This document shows positions 25,604 through 35,430 of a DNA stretch of 64,000 bases, piece after piece. Source of the stretch: Theropithecus gelada (lineage: Eukaryota; Chordata; Mammalia; Primates; Cercopithecidae). The position numbers and the translations under genes were made by a program. The stretch spans positions 100,888,376 through 100,952,375 of the forward strand of contig NC_037672.1 of the NCBI RefSeq assembly GCF_003255815.1. The letters are read 5' to 3'. Each line of letters begins with the position of its first letter. The first letter of the stretch is position 1. Below the pieces are notes generated by a model. That model was not told the origin of the DNA. It saw only the letters and a program-made list of their open reading frames with translations, and did not search any database.

Positions 25604-26191
25604 TTAGTCGGACATGATCAGCAGGCAGAGCACGTGTATTTTTATGAGAATTATGCTGAGATAGGTAACACATGAGGAAGAAATTTGGGCTTGACTGAAG
25701 TAATGGGGACTGTCTGTGAAGCTTCGTGGCAGTACAGCCCAGGTAATTTGCTGAGCCTGATGAGTGTTAGGGTCAGTCCAAGTGAAAGCAAAGAGAGGCT
25801 GGGATGAAGAATGCAAAGGAATAGTAAAGAAAGCATGTTTGAGATCTAGAATAGAATAATGGGTTGTGGCGGGAGGTACTGAGGATAGGAGAGTATATGG
25901 GTTTGGCACCACGAGGTGCACAGGCAAAACAACTTGGTTGATAAGGCGCAGATCCTGAACTAACTTGTAAGACTTGTCTGGTTTCTGGACAGGTAAAATG
26001 GGGAAATTGTAAGGAGAGTTTATAGGTTTTAGAAACCCATGCTGTAGCAGGTGAGTGATAATAGGCTTTAATCCTTTTAAAGTATGCTGTGTGATGGGAT
26101 ATTGGTGCTGAGTGGGGTAAGGGTGATTAGGTTTTAATGGGATGGTAAGGGCGTGTGATCGGTTGCCAGGGAGGGAGTAGAGGTATCCCAT
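25604..26191 (-). pseudogene. HERV-H reverse transcriptase remnant (195-codon open piece)
   Basis: The longest open frame in the window. The RT palm is recognisable: LVQDLRLINQ (residues about 77-86) and the domain A block YSILDLKHAFFTIPL with its catalytic Asp (about 112-126), then FAFTWTDP. After FSQA the sequence passes directly to a VTYLS segment that normally lies beyond the YxDD box. The YxDD motif and its surroundings are therefore missing. RT-like sequence continues in another frame at 25458-25673. It is enzymatically dead. Confidence 0.9.
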
Positions 26192-26406
26192 ACTTGTGGG
26201 TTAAGGTGTGGGGATATGAGAAGAAGATGCAAAGGCGGTTTGGGTTGGGAACAAGGGTGGCAACGAGATGTGGCTGTAGTCCAGGAATAGCCAGGGAAGC
26301 AGATAATTTAGTTAGAATGCAGATAATTTGGTTAAAATGTCTCAGCCTAATAAGGGAGCTGGGCAGGTGGGGATAACTAAAAAAGAGTGCATAAAAGAAT
26401 GTTGTC

Positions 26407-26703
26407 GGCGGGGCGCGGTGGCTCAAGCCTGTAATCCCAGCACTCGGGGAGGCTGAGGCGGGCGGATCACGAGGTCAGGAGATCGAGACCATCCTGGCTA
26501 ACACGGTGAAACCCTGTCTCTACTAAAAAAATACAAAAAACTAGCCGGGCGAGGTTGCGGGCGCCTGTAGTCTCAGCTATTCGGGAGGCTGAGGCAGGAG
26601 AATGGCGTAAACCCGGGAGGCGGAGCTTGCAGTGAGCTGAGATCCGGCCACTGCTCTCTAGCCCGGGCGACAGAGCGAGACTCCGTCTCAAAAAAAAAAA
26701 AAA
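26407..26703 (+). mobile_element. Young AluY inside HERV-H pol/pro
   Basis: A full-length forward Alu. It has an exact 14-bp duplication AAAAGAATGTTGTC at 26393-26406 and 26704-26717. It carries CTCAAGCCTG and GATCCGGCCACTGC, variants I associate with Old World monkey AluYRa. It separates the protease from the RT part of the provirus. Confidence 0.95.
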
Positions 26704-26719
26704 AAAAGAATGTTGTCCA

Positions 26720-26905
26720 AGTTGTCACCAGAGTTGGGGAGCTTTAAGGGGTTTTGAAGCTTGGCCGTCAATACCCACAACAGTTATGGAGGCAAGGGAA
26801 ACAGGCTCTTGAAAAGAAGGTAATGTGGAGTGGGTAGCCTCCATATTGATTAAGAAGCGGACAGACCTGCCCTCCACTGTAAGAGTTACCCAAAGCGTCT
26901 GTGAT
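26720..26905 (-). pseudogene. HERV-H protease remnant
   Basis: Retroviral aspartic protease region downstream of gag. The active-site block reads LINMEATHS at about 26832-26860, where a functional enzyme has an Asp-Thr/Ser-Gly triad. The catalytic Asp is not there, so this copy is dead. Confidence 0.8.
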
Positions 26906-28080
26906 GGTCCTGTAGGTTTCCAAGGTGATCGGGCAGTGTCAGTCTTTAGCCACTAAGCCGAGAAGATCTGGGAAGGAGTCAGTCAGAGAGCCTTGGGCCA
27001 GAGTTCCAGGGGCTCTGGGAGTGGCTGCTGGGTGAGTTGAACAGTCCGATTTTCCGTGGGGTCCCTCACAGATGGGACCCAGCTTAGGAGGAATCCTAGG
27101 CTGTGGACATTCCTTGGCCCAGTGGCCAGATTTCCAGCACTTGAAGCAAGTTCCTGGGGGAGATGGTCCTGGAGGAACGCCTGGCTGCTGCAGTTTAGGC
27201 GTTTGGAAGTTCTAGTGTACTGGAGGTGTGGCTGGGGTTTCTCTCACAGTGGAGGCAAGTAATTGTAACTTTTTCTGTTATTGTACACCTTGAAGGCGAG
27301 GTTAAATCCTGTTGTAGGGTTTGAGGGCCAGAATTTAATTTTTGGAGCTTTATTTAATGTCGGGAGTGGACTGGGTAATAAAATAAAATACATATTGAGA
27401 ATAATAAGGCCTTCTGACCTTTCAGGGTGTAGGGCTGTAAAGCGTCTCAGGGTTGCTGCCAAACGAGCCATGAACTGGGCTGGGTTTTTCATATTTGATG
27501 AAAAAGAGCCTAAACGCTAACTAATTTGGAAAAGTGGGATAAAGAAAAAGGAGCATTAACCTTGATTATGCCTTTAGCTCCAGCCACCTTTTTAAGAGGA
27601 AATAGCTGGGCAGGTGGGGGAGGGCTAGTCACGGAATGAAACTGTAAGCCAGACCAGGTGTGAGGAGGGGAGGTTATAAAAGGATTATAGGATGGGGGAG
27701 CGGAGGCTGAGGAAAAATTGCGACCTAGCTCGGCCTGGGGAGGAGGGGAGAGGTCAGAGGGTCCGCAGATAAAGGAAGATTCAAAAGACTCAGAGATGCT
27801 TGGGGTTGGGACTGAAGGGACAAGTGGGAGGGAAAGAAGGAAGATTTGGGACAAGCTGCATTGGGAACAGAGACTAGGGAGGGACCGATGTGTAAAAGAA
27901 TGCCTGGACATCAGGCACCTCAGATCGTTTGCCTATTTTACGGCAAGAATTATTTAGGTCTTTTGGATGGAGAAATCAAAAGTGCCATTTTCTGGCCATT
28001 TGGAGCCATTATCAAGTTTGTATTGGGGTTAAGCGGCATTGCAGAAGAAAATAAGGCATTTACGTTTTAGGTCAGGTGTG
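26906..28080 (-). pseudogene. HERV-H gag remnant
   Basis: Gag encodes the matrix, capsid and nucleocapsid structural proteins. The longest open piece is 133 codons at 27510-27911, proline/serine-rich with a GLQFHSVTSPPPP segment typical of the HERV-H gag middle. A piece further upstream carries LKPLQLTPDLK. The nucleocapsid zinc knuckle remains at 27107-27148. Several stops and frame changes separate these parts, so no intact Gag can be made. Confidence 0.85.
27107..27148 (-). other. Nucleocapsid CCHC zinc knuckle in HERV-H gag
   Basis: The 14 codons read CFKCWKSGHWAKEC, a perfect CX2CX4HX4C box. All four zinc ligands are preserved even though the surrounding gag is broken. Confidence 0.92.
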
Positions 28081-28185
28081 AGTTGAAGAGGTTTTAAGTA
28101 CTTGAAAATATAGGCTAAGGGAGAAGGAGGAGGAATGGAGGGTGGAAAGTTGCCTATAGTGAAGGAGGCAAGTCCAGAGAAAAGA

Positions 28186-28345
28186 GAGGGTAGAGACAGG
28201 GAGAGAAGGGGTCGAGGGTGCTTGCCCCCAGGAAAGTGGAGAAGAGTGAGTAGAGACATGGAGAGAAGGGGTGGGGGGTGCTTGCCCCCCAGGAAAGTGG
28301 AGAGAAAAGAGTGGGTAGCAACACGGAGAGAAGGGGTTGGGTGAG
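28186..28345 (-). repeat. HERV-H leader tandem repeat
   Basis: Three imperfect units of about 60-70 bp, each with GGAGAGAAGGGG; two also have TGCTTGCCCCC and AGGAAAGTGGAGA on the plus strand. They lie in the pre-gag leader. Neighbouring GCGTCC-containing units at 28350-28480 form a second, looser repeat. Confidence 0.75.
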
Positions 28346-28813
28346 CAGCCAAAGCAGGCATCCCTGCAATTGACTTGCCACCAAGGGAATGTGGGTGAAT
28401 GACCAAGGGAGGCGTCCCCGCATGATCAGACACCTCTAAAATGGGGGTGAATAATCAGGCAGGCGTCCTCACTTGATTAAACACCAAGGGAAGACTGTTT
28501 TCCCGAGTCCGTGACTGGCGCAGGAGTTTTGGGTTCACGGATAAAATGCGTCCCCTTTGTCTCTACCAGAAAAGGAAAGGAACTGAAATTAAGAGAAGGG
28601 AGAGAGTGAAAGATGGCACCAAGATTGAAAGGAGAAAGAGGTTGAGGGATAGTGAGAGAGGTTGGAGAAGAGAGTAAAAAACACCACTTACCCAATTTAA
28701 AATTGGTGAAATGTTCCTTGGGCCAGTTGGTCTGAGGACCAGAGGTCGTAGGTGGGTCTCCTCACGGAGTGAGGGCGAGGACAGGGGACTGGTCTCCCGA
28801 AGGGTCCTCCTGT

Positions 28814-28831
28814 CCTGGGTCTTCGGCACCA
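28814..28831 (-). other. Retroviral primer-binding site, Phe-like
   Basis: Two bases after the 5' LTR the minus strand reads TGGTGCCGAAGACCCAGG. The first 11 bases match the 3' end of tRNA-Phe (complement TGGTGCCGAAA) better than the tRNA-His site after which HERV-H is named. Confidence 0.7.
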
Positions 28832-28833
28832 AT

Positions 28834-29280
28834 TGTCACGCACGTCCGTGTGAAGAGACCACCAAACAGGCTTTGTGTGAGCAACAAGGCCGTTTGTTTC
28901 ACCTGGGTGCAGGCGGACTGAGTCTGAAAAGAGTCAGTGAATGGAGGTAGGGGTGGGGCCGTTTTTATAGGGTTTGGGTAGGTAGTGGAAAATTACAGTC
29001 AAAGGGGGTTGTTCTCTGGTGGGCAGGGGTAGGGAACACAAGGTGCTCAGTGCGGAAGATTTTGAACCAGGATGAGCCAGGAGAAGGAATTTCACAAGGT
29101 AATATCATCAGTTAAGGCAGGGACCATTTTCACTTCTTTGTTGGTGGAATGTCATCAGTTAAGGCAGGAACAGGCCATTTAAATTTCACTTCTTTTGTCA
29201 TTCTTCACTTCAGGCCATCTGGATGTATAATGCAGGTCATAGGGGATATGATGGCTTAACTTGGGCTCAGAGGCCTGACA
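28834..29280 (-). repeat. HERV-H 5' LTR (LTR7-family)
   Basis: A 447-bp LTR. The minus strand begins TGTCAGGCCTCTGAGCCC and ends ..GTGCGTGACA. It clearly pairs with the 3' LTR but differs by many scattered substitutions and small indels, so the insertion is old. The poly(A)-signal position reads AACAAA instead of AATAAA. Confidence 0.94.
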
Positions 29281-29623
29281 CTCATTACTTATGCAAATTT
29301 CTGCAACTGGCTTGAATTCCTTCCCAGAAACTGGGTTTTTATTTTACTATGTGGTCAGGCTGCAAATTTTCCAAAACTTCATGCTCTTTCTCTTTTAAAC
29401 ATGAGTGTATATGGTGGCCTGGCATTCAATCTGGGAGGTGAGAGTATGTTAGCAGGACCTCTTCTTTTTTCACTGAGAGTTTTTTTTTTTTTAAATAAAT
29501 GCTGCTCTCCTCACCTTTTGATGTGTCTGCATACCTAATCTTTCCTGGTCTCGGAACAAAGGCCTGATTTTAGCTGAACTAAGGAGCAAAAACTTCTGCA
29601 TCAAAAGCTACCCCCAAGTAACT

Positions 29624-29703
29624 AAAAATTGACATAATTTCCCTAGGGTTTATCAAGGAGAAGAAAAATTGACATAATTTCCCTAGGGTTTATCAGGGTT
29701 TAC
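29624..29703. repeat. 40-bp tandem duplication
   Basis: A 32-base block beginning AAAAATTGACATAATTTCCC is exactly repeated at 29624-29655 and 29664-29695, a 40-base period, giving two copies. Confidence 0.95.
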
Positions 29704-30078
29704 CTTTCTTCGATAAACCATTTTGCACCTCTACCTCATTCAGCCCACAAGACACATAAGAAAATGTCTGTGGAGGAGAAAGGGAGGATGCTGGAATATG
29801 GACTTCAGTAGGGAGTGCAGTGCTTGAGGTGATAGGTTGTTCCCATTCCTTTTGAAAGCAAAGAGAATGGGCTGTGGGTCCAAGAGAAATTGCTGATTGT
29901 AATTGGGAACGCCTGTAAGAAAATTAATCTGGTAGATAATCTGGCTGGATCTCATATGCTTAGGGAATGGCCTGGTTGATCGGTTTTTGTAACTATTGGA
30001 TGAGGAAAAAGGAGTATTAGAGAGAGAAGGGAAGGGACAAAGGCAGATTGGCAAAGATGTATGAGTTTCTTAGAAATT

Positions 30079-30519
30079 TCATGGATAGTGCAGATGGTAG
30101 TTAGGTGCAAGTTCACTTACCAGAAGTACACCAAAGAGGGAAGACTGCCAGGGTATGGGTGGGTGGTGGGTGCAGAGCTGAGATAATGAAAGAAAATGAT
30201 CTTTCACTTTAGGAAGCTCTGTGGTAGGAAGTCCCTGCAGGGAGGGCTCTTTTGAAGTACTCATACACAACTCATGTGAGAGAGAGTGGAAACATGCCAT
30301 ACAGGAGGCACAAAAGCTGTCAGTGTCAGCCCAGAGCACTGATGAACTATAGGAAGAGTTACATGACCTCATGAAGCTAAGTACAAGATGTTTGAAATAT
30401 TCCGGAATTCCTCTACCTACCCCAATAATGAGTCCATTCAAACCTAGAAATAAAAAAGAGAGTGAAGTGTTATACGAATAGGCTGCCCCTTCCTTTCTAT
30501 ATAGCACAGAAGGCCACAA
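30079..30519 (-). CDS. Unidentified 146-codon ORF spanning a candidate exon
   Basis: No family is recognised. The frame is open from 30519 to its stop at 30079-30081. Inside it, a strong acceptor (pyrimidine tract then TTTCTAG) ends at 30444, and a near-consensus donor CTG|GTAAGTG lies at 30121/30120, enclosing 323 bases open in this frame. The translation is serine-rich, with LNGLIIGVGRGIPEYF near the acceptor and no membrane or catalytic signature. Two LTR7 copies lie upstream in the same direction. It could be an exon of an LTR-driven non-coding RNA, a decayed retroviral piece, or chance. Translation is doubtful. Confidence 0.25.
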   Translation of the reverse strand: MWPSVLYRKEGAAYSYNTSLSFLFLGLNGLIIGVGRGIPEYFKHLVLSFMRSCNSSYSSSVLWADTDSFCASCMACFHSLSHELCMSTSKEPSLQGLPTTELPKVKDHFLSLSQLCTHHPPIPWQSSLFGVLLVSELAPNYHLHYP

Positions 30520-30837
30520 GACCTATACTGGCAGAAGGAGAGAGGTAATTTGAATTTGGACATAAGTTTTAAGTTTTAAAATGTATTAGACTAAGTCTGG
30601 ATGACCAAAAGTACCTAGAGAGGTAGTTAATAGGAAATGTAGTTTAAAATCTAGTTAAAAATGAGGAAGAAAGGCTTGTCAAATAATGTAAATCAGAAAT
30701 TGGACAAAAGAAAATAATTTCATCGTGATATTTTAGAGTTTAAGGATCAATATATTAGCTGCATAAATCCCTTCTTGCTTTAGCTTGTGGGAGTCAGCAT
30801 GCCCTTCCTTAGCTCAACACTGCTCTGCAGGCCTGTC

Positions 30838-32280
30838 TCACAGCAAAAGTTGCAAACTATCCATCCAACAAGAGATTAATAACCAGAATATATAAGAAAC
30901 TAAAACAAATCAATAGCAAAAAATCAATCCATTTGTAAAATGGGTAGATAATCTGAATAGGCATTTCTCAAAAGAAGACACACAAATGGCCAAAAGGCAT
31001 ATGAAAAATGCTCAACATCACTAATCATTAGGGAAATACAACTCAAAACCACAATGAGATCTCATCTCACCCCAGTAAAAATGGCTATTATCAAAAAGAG
31101 AAAAATAAATGCTGGCAAGGATGTAGAGAAAAGGGAACTTTGTACGAATGTAAATTAATATAGTCACTATGGAAAACAGTATGGAGGTTCCTCAAAAAAC
31201 TAAAAATAGAACTGTCATATGATCCAGCAATCCTGCTGCTGTGTATATATCCAAGAAAACTGAAATCACTATGTTGAGTTATTTCTGTATTTATTGCAGC
31301 ACTGTTCACAATAGCCAAGATATGGAACAAATTCATTAATGAATAAATGGATACAGCAAATGTGGTATAGATACACAATGGAATATTATTCCATTATAAA
31401 AAATGAAATCCTATCACTTGCAGCAACATAGGTGGAACTGAAGGAAATTTTGTTAAGTGATATAAGCCAAGCACAGAGAGAAAAATATTGTTTGTTCTCA
31501 CTCATATGTGGGGCTAAAAAGTTGATCTCATGGAGGTTGGGAAGGATAGGGGAAAGGGAGCATGTAGAGAGATTGGTTAATGGATATAAAAATATAGTTA
31601 GAAAGAATAAGTTCTAGCATTCAATAGCACAGTAGGGTGACTATAATTAACAATAATTATGTATTTCAAAAGAGCTAGAAGATTTGGAATTCTCTTAACA
31701 CAAAAAATAAATATTTGATGTAATAGATATCTCATTACCCTGAGTTGATGATTATACATTATATGTGTCATGTGTGTCCGTGTGAAGAGACCACCAAACA
31801 GGCTTTGTGTGAGCAATAAAGCTTTTTAATCACCTGCGTGCAGGTGGGCTGAGTCCGAAAAGAGAGTCAGCGAAGGGAGATAAGGGTCGGGCCATTTTAT
31901 AGGATTTGAGTAGGTAAAGGAAAATTAGTCAAAGCGGGGGTTGTTCTCTGGCGGGCAGGAGTGGGGGTCACAAGGTGCTCAGTGGGGGAGCTTTTTGAGC
32001 CAGGATGAGCCAGGAAAAGGAATCTCACAAGGTAATGTCATCACTTAAGGCAAGGGCCGGCCATTTTCACTTCTTTTGTGGTGGAATGTCATCAGTTAAG
32101 GTGGGGCAGGGCACTTTCACTTCTTTTGTGATTCTTCACAGGGGTATACGTGCAAGTCACAGGGGATGCGGACATGCAAATCACGGGGTATGTGATAGCT
32201 TGGCTTGGGCTCAGAGGCCTAACATTTTGCATGTATTGAAATTTGACTTATGCCCATAAATGCATTATTAGTATAAATCC
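30838..32280 (+). mobile_element. L1 3' end (ORF2 tail and 3'UTR), split by solo LTR7
   Basis: Forward L1MA/PB-like sequence: GGCATTTCTCAAAAGAAGAC, AAACCACAATGAGATCTCAT, TATGATCCAGCAATCC and CAATAGCCAAGATATGGAAC are ORF2 tail wording. The 3'UTR GGGTGACTATAATTAACAAT follows. It is interrupted at 31766-32224 by an LTR and resumes TTTTGCATGTATTGAAA. ORF2 is broken by many stops. Confidence 0.9.
31766..32224 (-). mobile_element. Solo LTR7-family LTR inside L1 3'UTR
   Basis: A 459-bp reverse-strand LTR. The right boundary GGGCTCAGAGGCCTAACA is the reverse complement of the LTR start, and the left boundary is TGTCATGTGTGTCCGTG. Flanks ATATG and TTTTG are a weak or mutated duplication. It differs in subfamily from the provirus LTRs: it has AATAAAGCTTTTTAATCACC where they have AACAAGGC.GTTTGTTTCACC. 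Confidence 0.92.
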
Positions 32281-34195
32281 CCAGTTGACATGGGGTTGAA
32301 ATGCCTTTTCACACTTAATGGTCACAAGCCATCATGTAGTTTCTATCTGTGTGTTCTGAGTTTAGGAAGAATGCTGTAGCCCTATTCCACCTTACCTCTT
32401 TCAGGAACCCAGTTCACTATCTCTTTCAGAGGAATAATGAGAAAAACTGGCAGATGTATTTTATCTGACAACTGATTGATTTACTATTATATTAGATTTT
32501 CCATTCAATGCTTGTTTTTGTCTTGGCATCACAATCAATCTATGCTCAATCTGTTTCTCTTCAGTTGTATATAAGGTATGCTACGTGACCAAAGAGCTAA
32601 GAGAGAGAAAGATTTCATGGTACTGTTTTCAATTTCTCTAAGTCCTGAACTGTAATTTGCCTAACCAGGATCCTAGCACTTATTTTAGAGCGCTAAATGC
32701 TCTCTTGAATTTTTATTCTTGGCTTTGAGTTCTGCATGCTAGTAGGTTTTATACTGTCAGTTTTGTGATCTTATTGACAGAGAAAAAAAGGATAAAGCTG
32801 AGATGATTTCCCACTGCCAACAAATGTCACGAGAGACCATTTGTTCTCAAAGCAGACCTATTCTTCCCTTGTTCTTTAGCCATTTCTAAGACTGTTAAAA
32901 AGCTTTGTTTTTGTGGTCTTGAGCTGTCTTCCCAATTAGCTCATAATGGATTTTACCTTCCTATCACCATTTTTGGAGCCTGATATTGTGCTTTAATATA
33001 TCTTTGGTATAAGGACTTTTAAAAATCTAAATATATTAGAATTCTTCTTGTGTAGCAACATTGTTTTTGTTTTTCTACTATGCCTAGCAAGCCAGTTTTT
33101 TGGTCAAGATTTTTTATTTATATGCCTGACCTTCTTGGACTGAATTCACCTTTAGAGTCTCAGACTTTCAAATTTGCCCTCTTTATCTGTTACGAACCTT
33201 AACAATGCCATTATTACTTTCTGACAAATTAGGATTTCTTATTGAAACAGGCTAGACTATGGGTTTTTAACAAACAAGCATGCATAATGCAGTTTCACAA
33301 AATAGTTGGAACTCATCCAATTTATACAAATGTGTCACTGTCACCTTTTCCTGAGTCTTTTGGTCTTCATCTCCTATGCTCTGCTTCTCTTGGCTAAGAG
33401 GACACTCACACATACCCCTTTGGGTAGCATGGCTGCTACAAGCAAATCCATGCAGGAGACAAAAAAAGTTGTCAAAATTGAGGAATAGAGGGTAGACTAC
33501 AGATACTTAAGCAGGAAAACAATATTATAAAAATTATATTTGAGGCAGTTTATATCAGCAGTTTGGAACATGATCAATTGTGAGTGGGAAGTGGAAAGAC
33601 AATGGAGGCAGAGAAAGCAGCCACCTGGAAGAGGCCTTGGCAGCCAGAGCTGTGTGAGTTGAAGGAAGCTTGGCTGGAGACCTGGCAAGGACCCTTGGAT
33701 TAAGGAAAAGGAGAGAGTGAGGCCATCTGAGACAGGGACAGAGCAGCAGACAGAAACAATTGTAGGAGACAAAGAGGAAAGAAAAGAAAATGCAATTACA
33801 CAGTCTGGAAGGTCAGAAAGGTAAGGCAAATTGGGAAGGCATACTTATTTAAAGGGGATGATAAAGAGATAAGTAGAAATATTTAGTTTCACAGGCCAAT
33901 AAGATATGCTTCTGATGTATCTGTTAGTATATATTTCACTGAAAGTCAAGAATTTTTATTCAATTCCTCTTCTTTAACTTATCCTGCTTTTGACTTCAGT
34001 AATACTAAATGTTAAAACATTTCATTCATTCTCCATCATGTGGAGAAAATTTTCTATTTTTTTAATTATGTGAAGTGCTTTACAATCATAACTAAATAGT
34101 TCACTTTAGACTCAATGATAAAAACTCATCAAATCACATAAAGTAAATGAAAAGGAAGAAGAGTAACTAAATAAAAGAAACAAAGACAAAATGAT
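32281..34195. other. Unique sequence, no feature supported
   Basis: AT-rich, with short open frames only. The stretch at about 33540-33840 is purine-rich and may be an old L2 fragment. Confidence 0.45.
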
Positions 34196-34200
34196 CTGCC

Positions 34201-34654
34201 TATCATGTGCATCTCTGTGTGAAAAGACCACCAAACAGGCTTTGTGTGAGCAATAAAGCTTTTTAATCACCTGGGTGCAGGTGGGCTGAGTCCCAAAAGA
34301 GAGTCAGCGAAGGGAGATAAGAGTGGGGCCGTTTTATAGGATTTGGGTAGGTAAAGGAAAATTACAGTCAAAGGGGGGTTGTTCTCTGGCGGGCAGGAGT
34401 GGGGGTCACAAGGTGCTCAGTGGGGGAGCTTTTTGAGCCAGGATGAGCCAGGAAAAGGAATTTCACAAGGTAATATTGTTGCTTAAGGCAAGGACCGGCC
34501 ATTTTCACTTCTTTTGTGGTGGAAAGTCATCAGTTAAGGCGGGGCAGGGCATTTTCACTTCTTTTGTGATTGTTCAGTTACTTCAGGCCATCTGGGCATA
34601 TACGTGCAAGTCACAGGGGATGTGATGGCTTGGCTTGGACTCAGAGGCCTGACA
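34201..34654 (-). mobile_element. Solo LTR7-family LTR
   Basis: A 454-bp reverse-strand LTR of the same subfamily type as the copy at 31766. Flanks CTGCC (34196-34200) and CTACC (34655-34659) form a 5-bp duplication with one change. The left end has decayed from TGTCA to TATCA. Confidence 0.93.
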
Positions 34655-34659
34655 CTACC

Positions 34660-35060
34660 CTCAAAAATTCTACCACTTGGAAGACCGTTGAAGAAGATTG
34701 TGATCCAATGCTGTTATGGCAATTCTAATGTGAATTTTGAACTACAAACTTATCCGTGAAATAGTCTATATGCGAATGAATGCTAGAGAGACATGAATTA
34801 AATTATGATCTCGAATAGAAAGGATTAAAACATATTTTGCTTATGATAAAGTCAATTTAATATAACTAGCATTACAAACAAATATTGGTGAAGATCATAA
34901 ATTTTAATAAGTATATAAGAATGTCGTAAAGTTTCTAAACTTTTTTATGACATTTATTATAGGTAACATCTTTCAAAAGTAGTAGGGTATGATAATGGAA
35001 ACTCTGTGAAAACATCCTTACAGCAAAAAGAAACAAGCAAAAACTCTTTACACTTTATTA
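34660..35060. other. Unique AT-rich sequence
   Basis: No gene or recognisable repeat. Confidence 0.5.
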
Positions 35061-35063
35061 TAT

Positions 35064-35397
35064 ACAGTCAACCCTTTATTTTTGGGTTCCACATCCATGA
35101 ACTCAACCAACTGCAGATTGAAAACATTAAAAAAAATTTGCATATATACTGAACATGAACAGACTTCTTTTTTTTATTATTCCTGAAACAATATCGTGTA
35201 ACAGCTATTTACATAGTACTTACATTGTCTCAAGTATTACAAGTAATCTAGAGATGAGATAAAGTATATGAGAGGATGTGCATAGGCTATATGCAAATAT
35301 TCAGCCATTTTATGTAAGAGACTTGAGTGTCTGTGAAATTTGGAATCCTCCAGAGGTCCTGGAGCCAATCCCCCATGGATACTGAGGGATGGCTGTA
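35064..35397 (+). mobile_element. MER2-like nonautonomous Tigger DNA transposon
   Basis: Terminal inverted repeats: TACAGTCAACCCTTTATTTT at the left and ACTGAGGGATGGCTGTA at the right. Internal AGTAATCTAGAGATGA and GGATGTGCATAGG blocks are familiar from MER2-type elements. No transposase remains. TA dinucleotides flank both ends. Confidence 0.85.
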
Positions 35398-35430
35398 CAT
35401 CATATTTTCATTTATTTAAAATTATATGTA

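Larger units (their letters stand above)
22863..29280 (-). mobile_element. HERV-H provirus (LTR7 type), defective
   Basis: A 6.4 kb gammaretrovirus-like endogenous provirus on the minus strand, bounded by an exact 5-bp duplication CTCAT at 22858-22862 and 29281-29285. Order on the minus strand: 5' LTR, primer-binding site, long leader, gag, protease, RT, RNase H, integrase, a very short env-position remnant, 3' LTR. All coding parts are broken by stops, frameshifts and internal deletions. It is the internally deleted HERV-H form, with about 5.5 kb between the LTRs (about 0.3 kb of it an Alu). HERV-H LTRs are known promoters in primate pluripotent cells; activity here is unknown. Confidence 0.94.
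21515..29410 (-). mobile_element. MaLR internal region, interrupted by an Alu and a HERV-H
   Basis: Reverse-strand THE1/MST-type internal sequence at 21515-22862 resumes at 29281-about 29410 (TTATGCAAATTTCTGCAACT wording), on the far side of HERV-H. The Alu at 21832 also sits in it. The 5' LTR expected beyond 29410 is not seen, so that end is lost or truncated. Confidence 0.85.
29411..30837. other. Unassigned sequence with local duplication and a candidate exon
   Basis: Not recognised as a repeat. It holds a 40-bp direct duplication (29624-29703), a poly-T at 29480-29492, and the minus-strand candidate exon at 30121-30443. Confidence 0.5.

Noticed and set aside
27718..27957. Plus-strand frames across the HERV-H gag region
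   Set aside because: Antisense shadows of the minus-strand provirus.
22863..29280. Possibility that the LTR pair flanks a host segment or that env is intact
   Set aside because: The leader, primer site, gag, RT, RNase H and integrase pieces are in HERV-H order; only about 650 bp remain at the env position and no Env motif is visible.
31766..34654. Solo LTR7s as one segmental duplication
   Set aside because: Each has different flanks and the right one its own 5-bp duplication; they are separate insertions of one LTR type.
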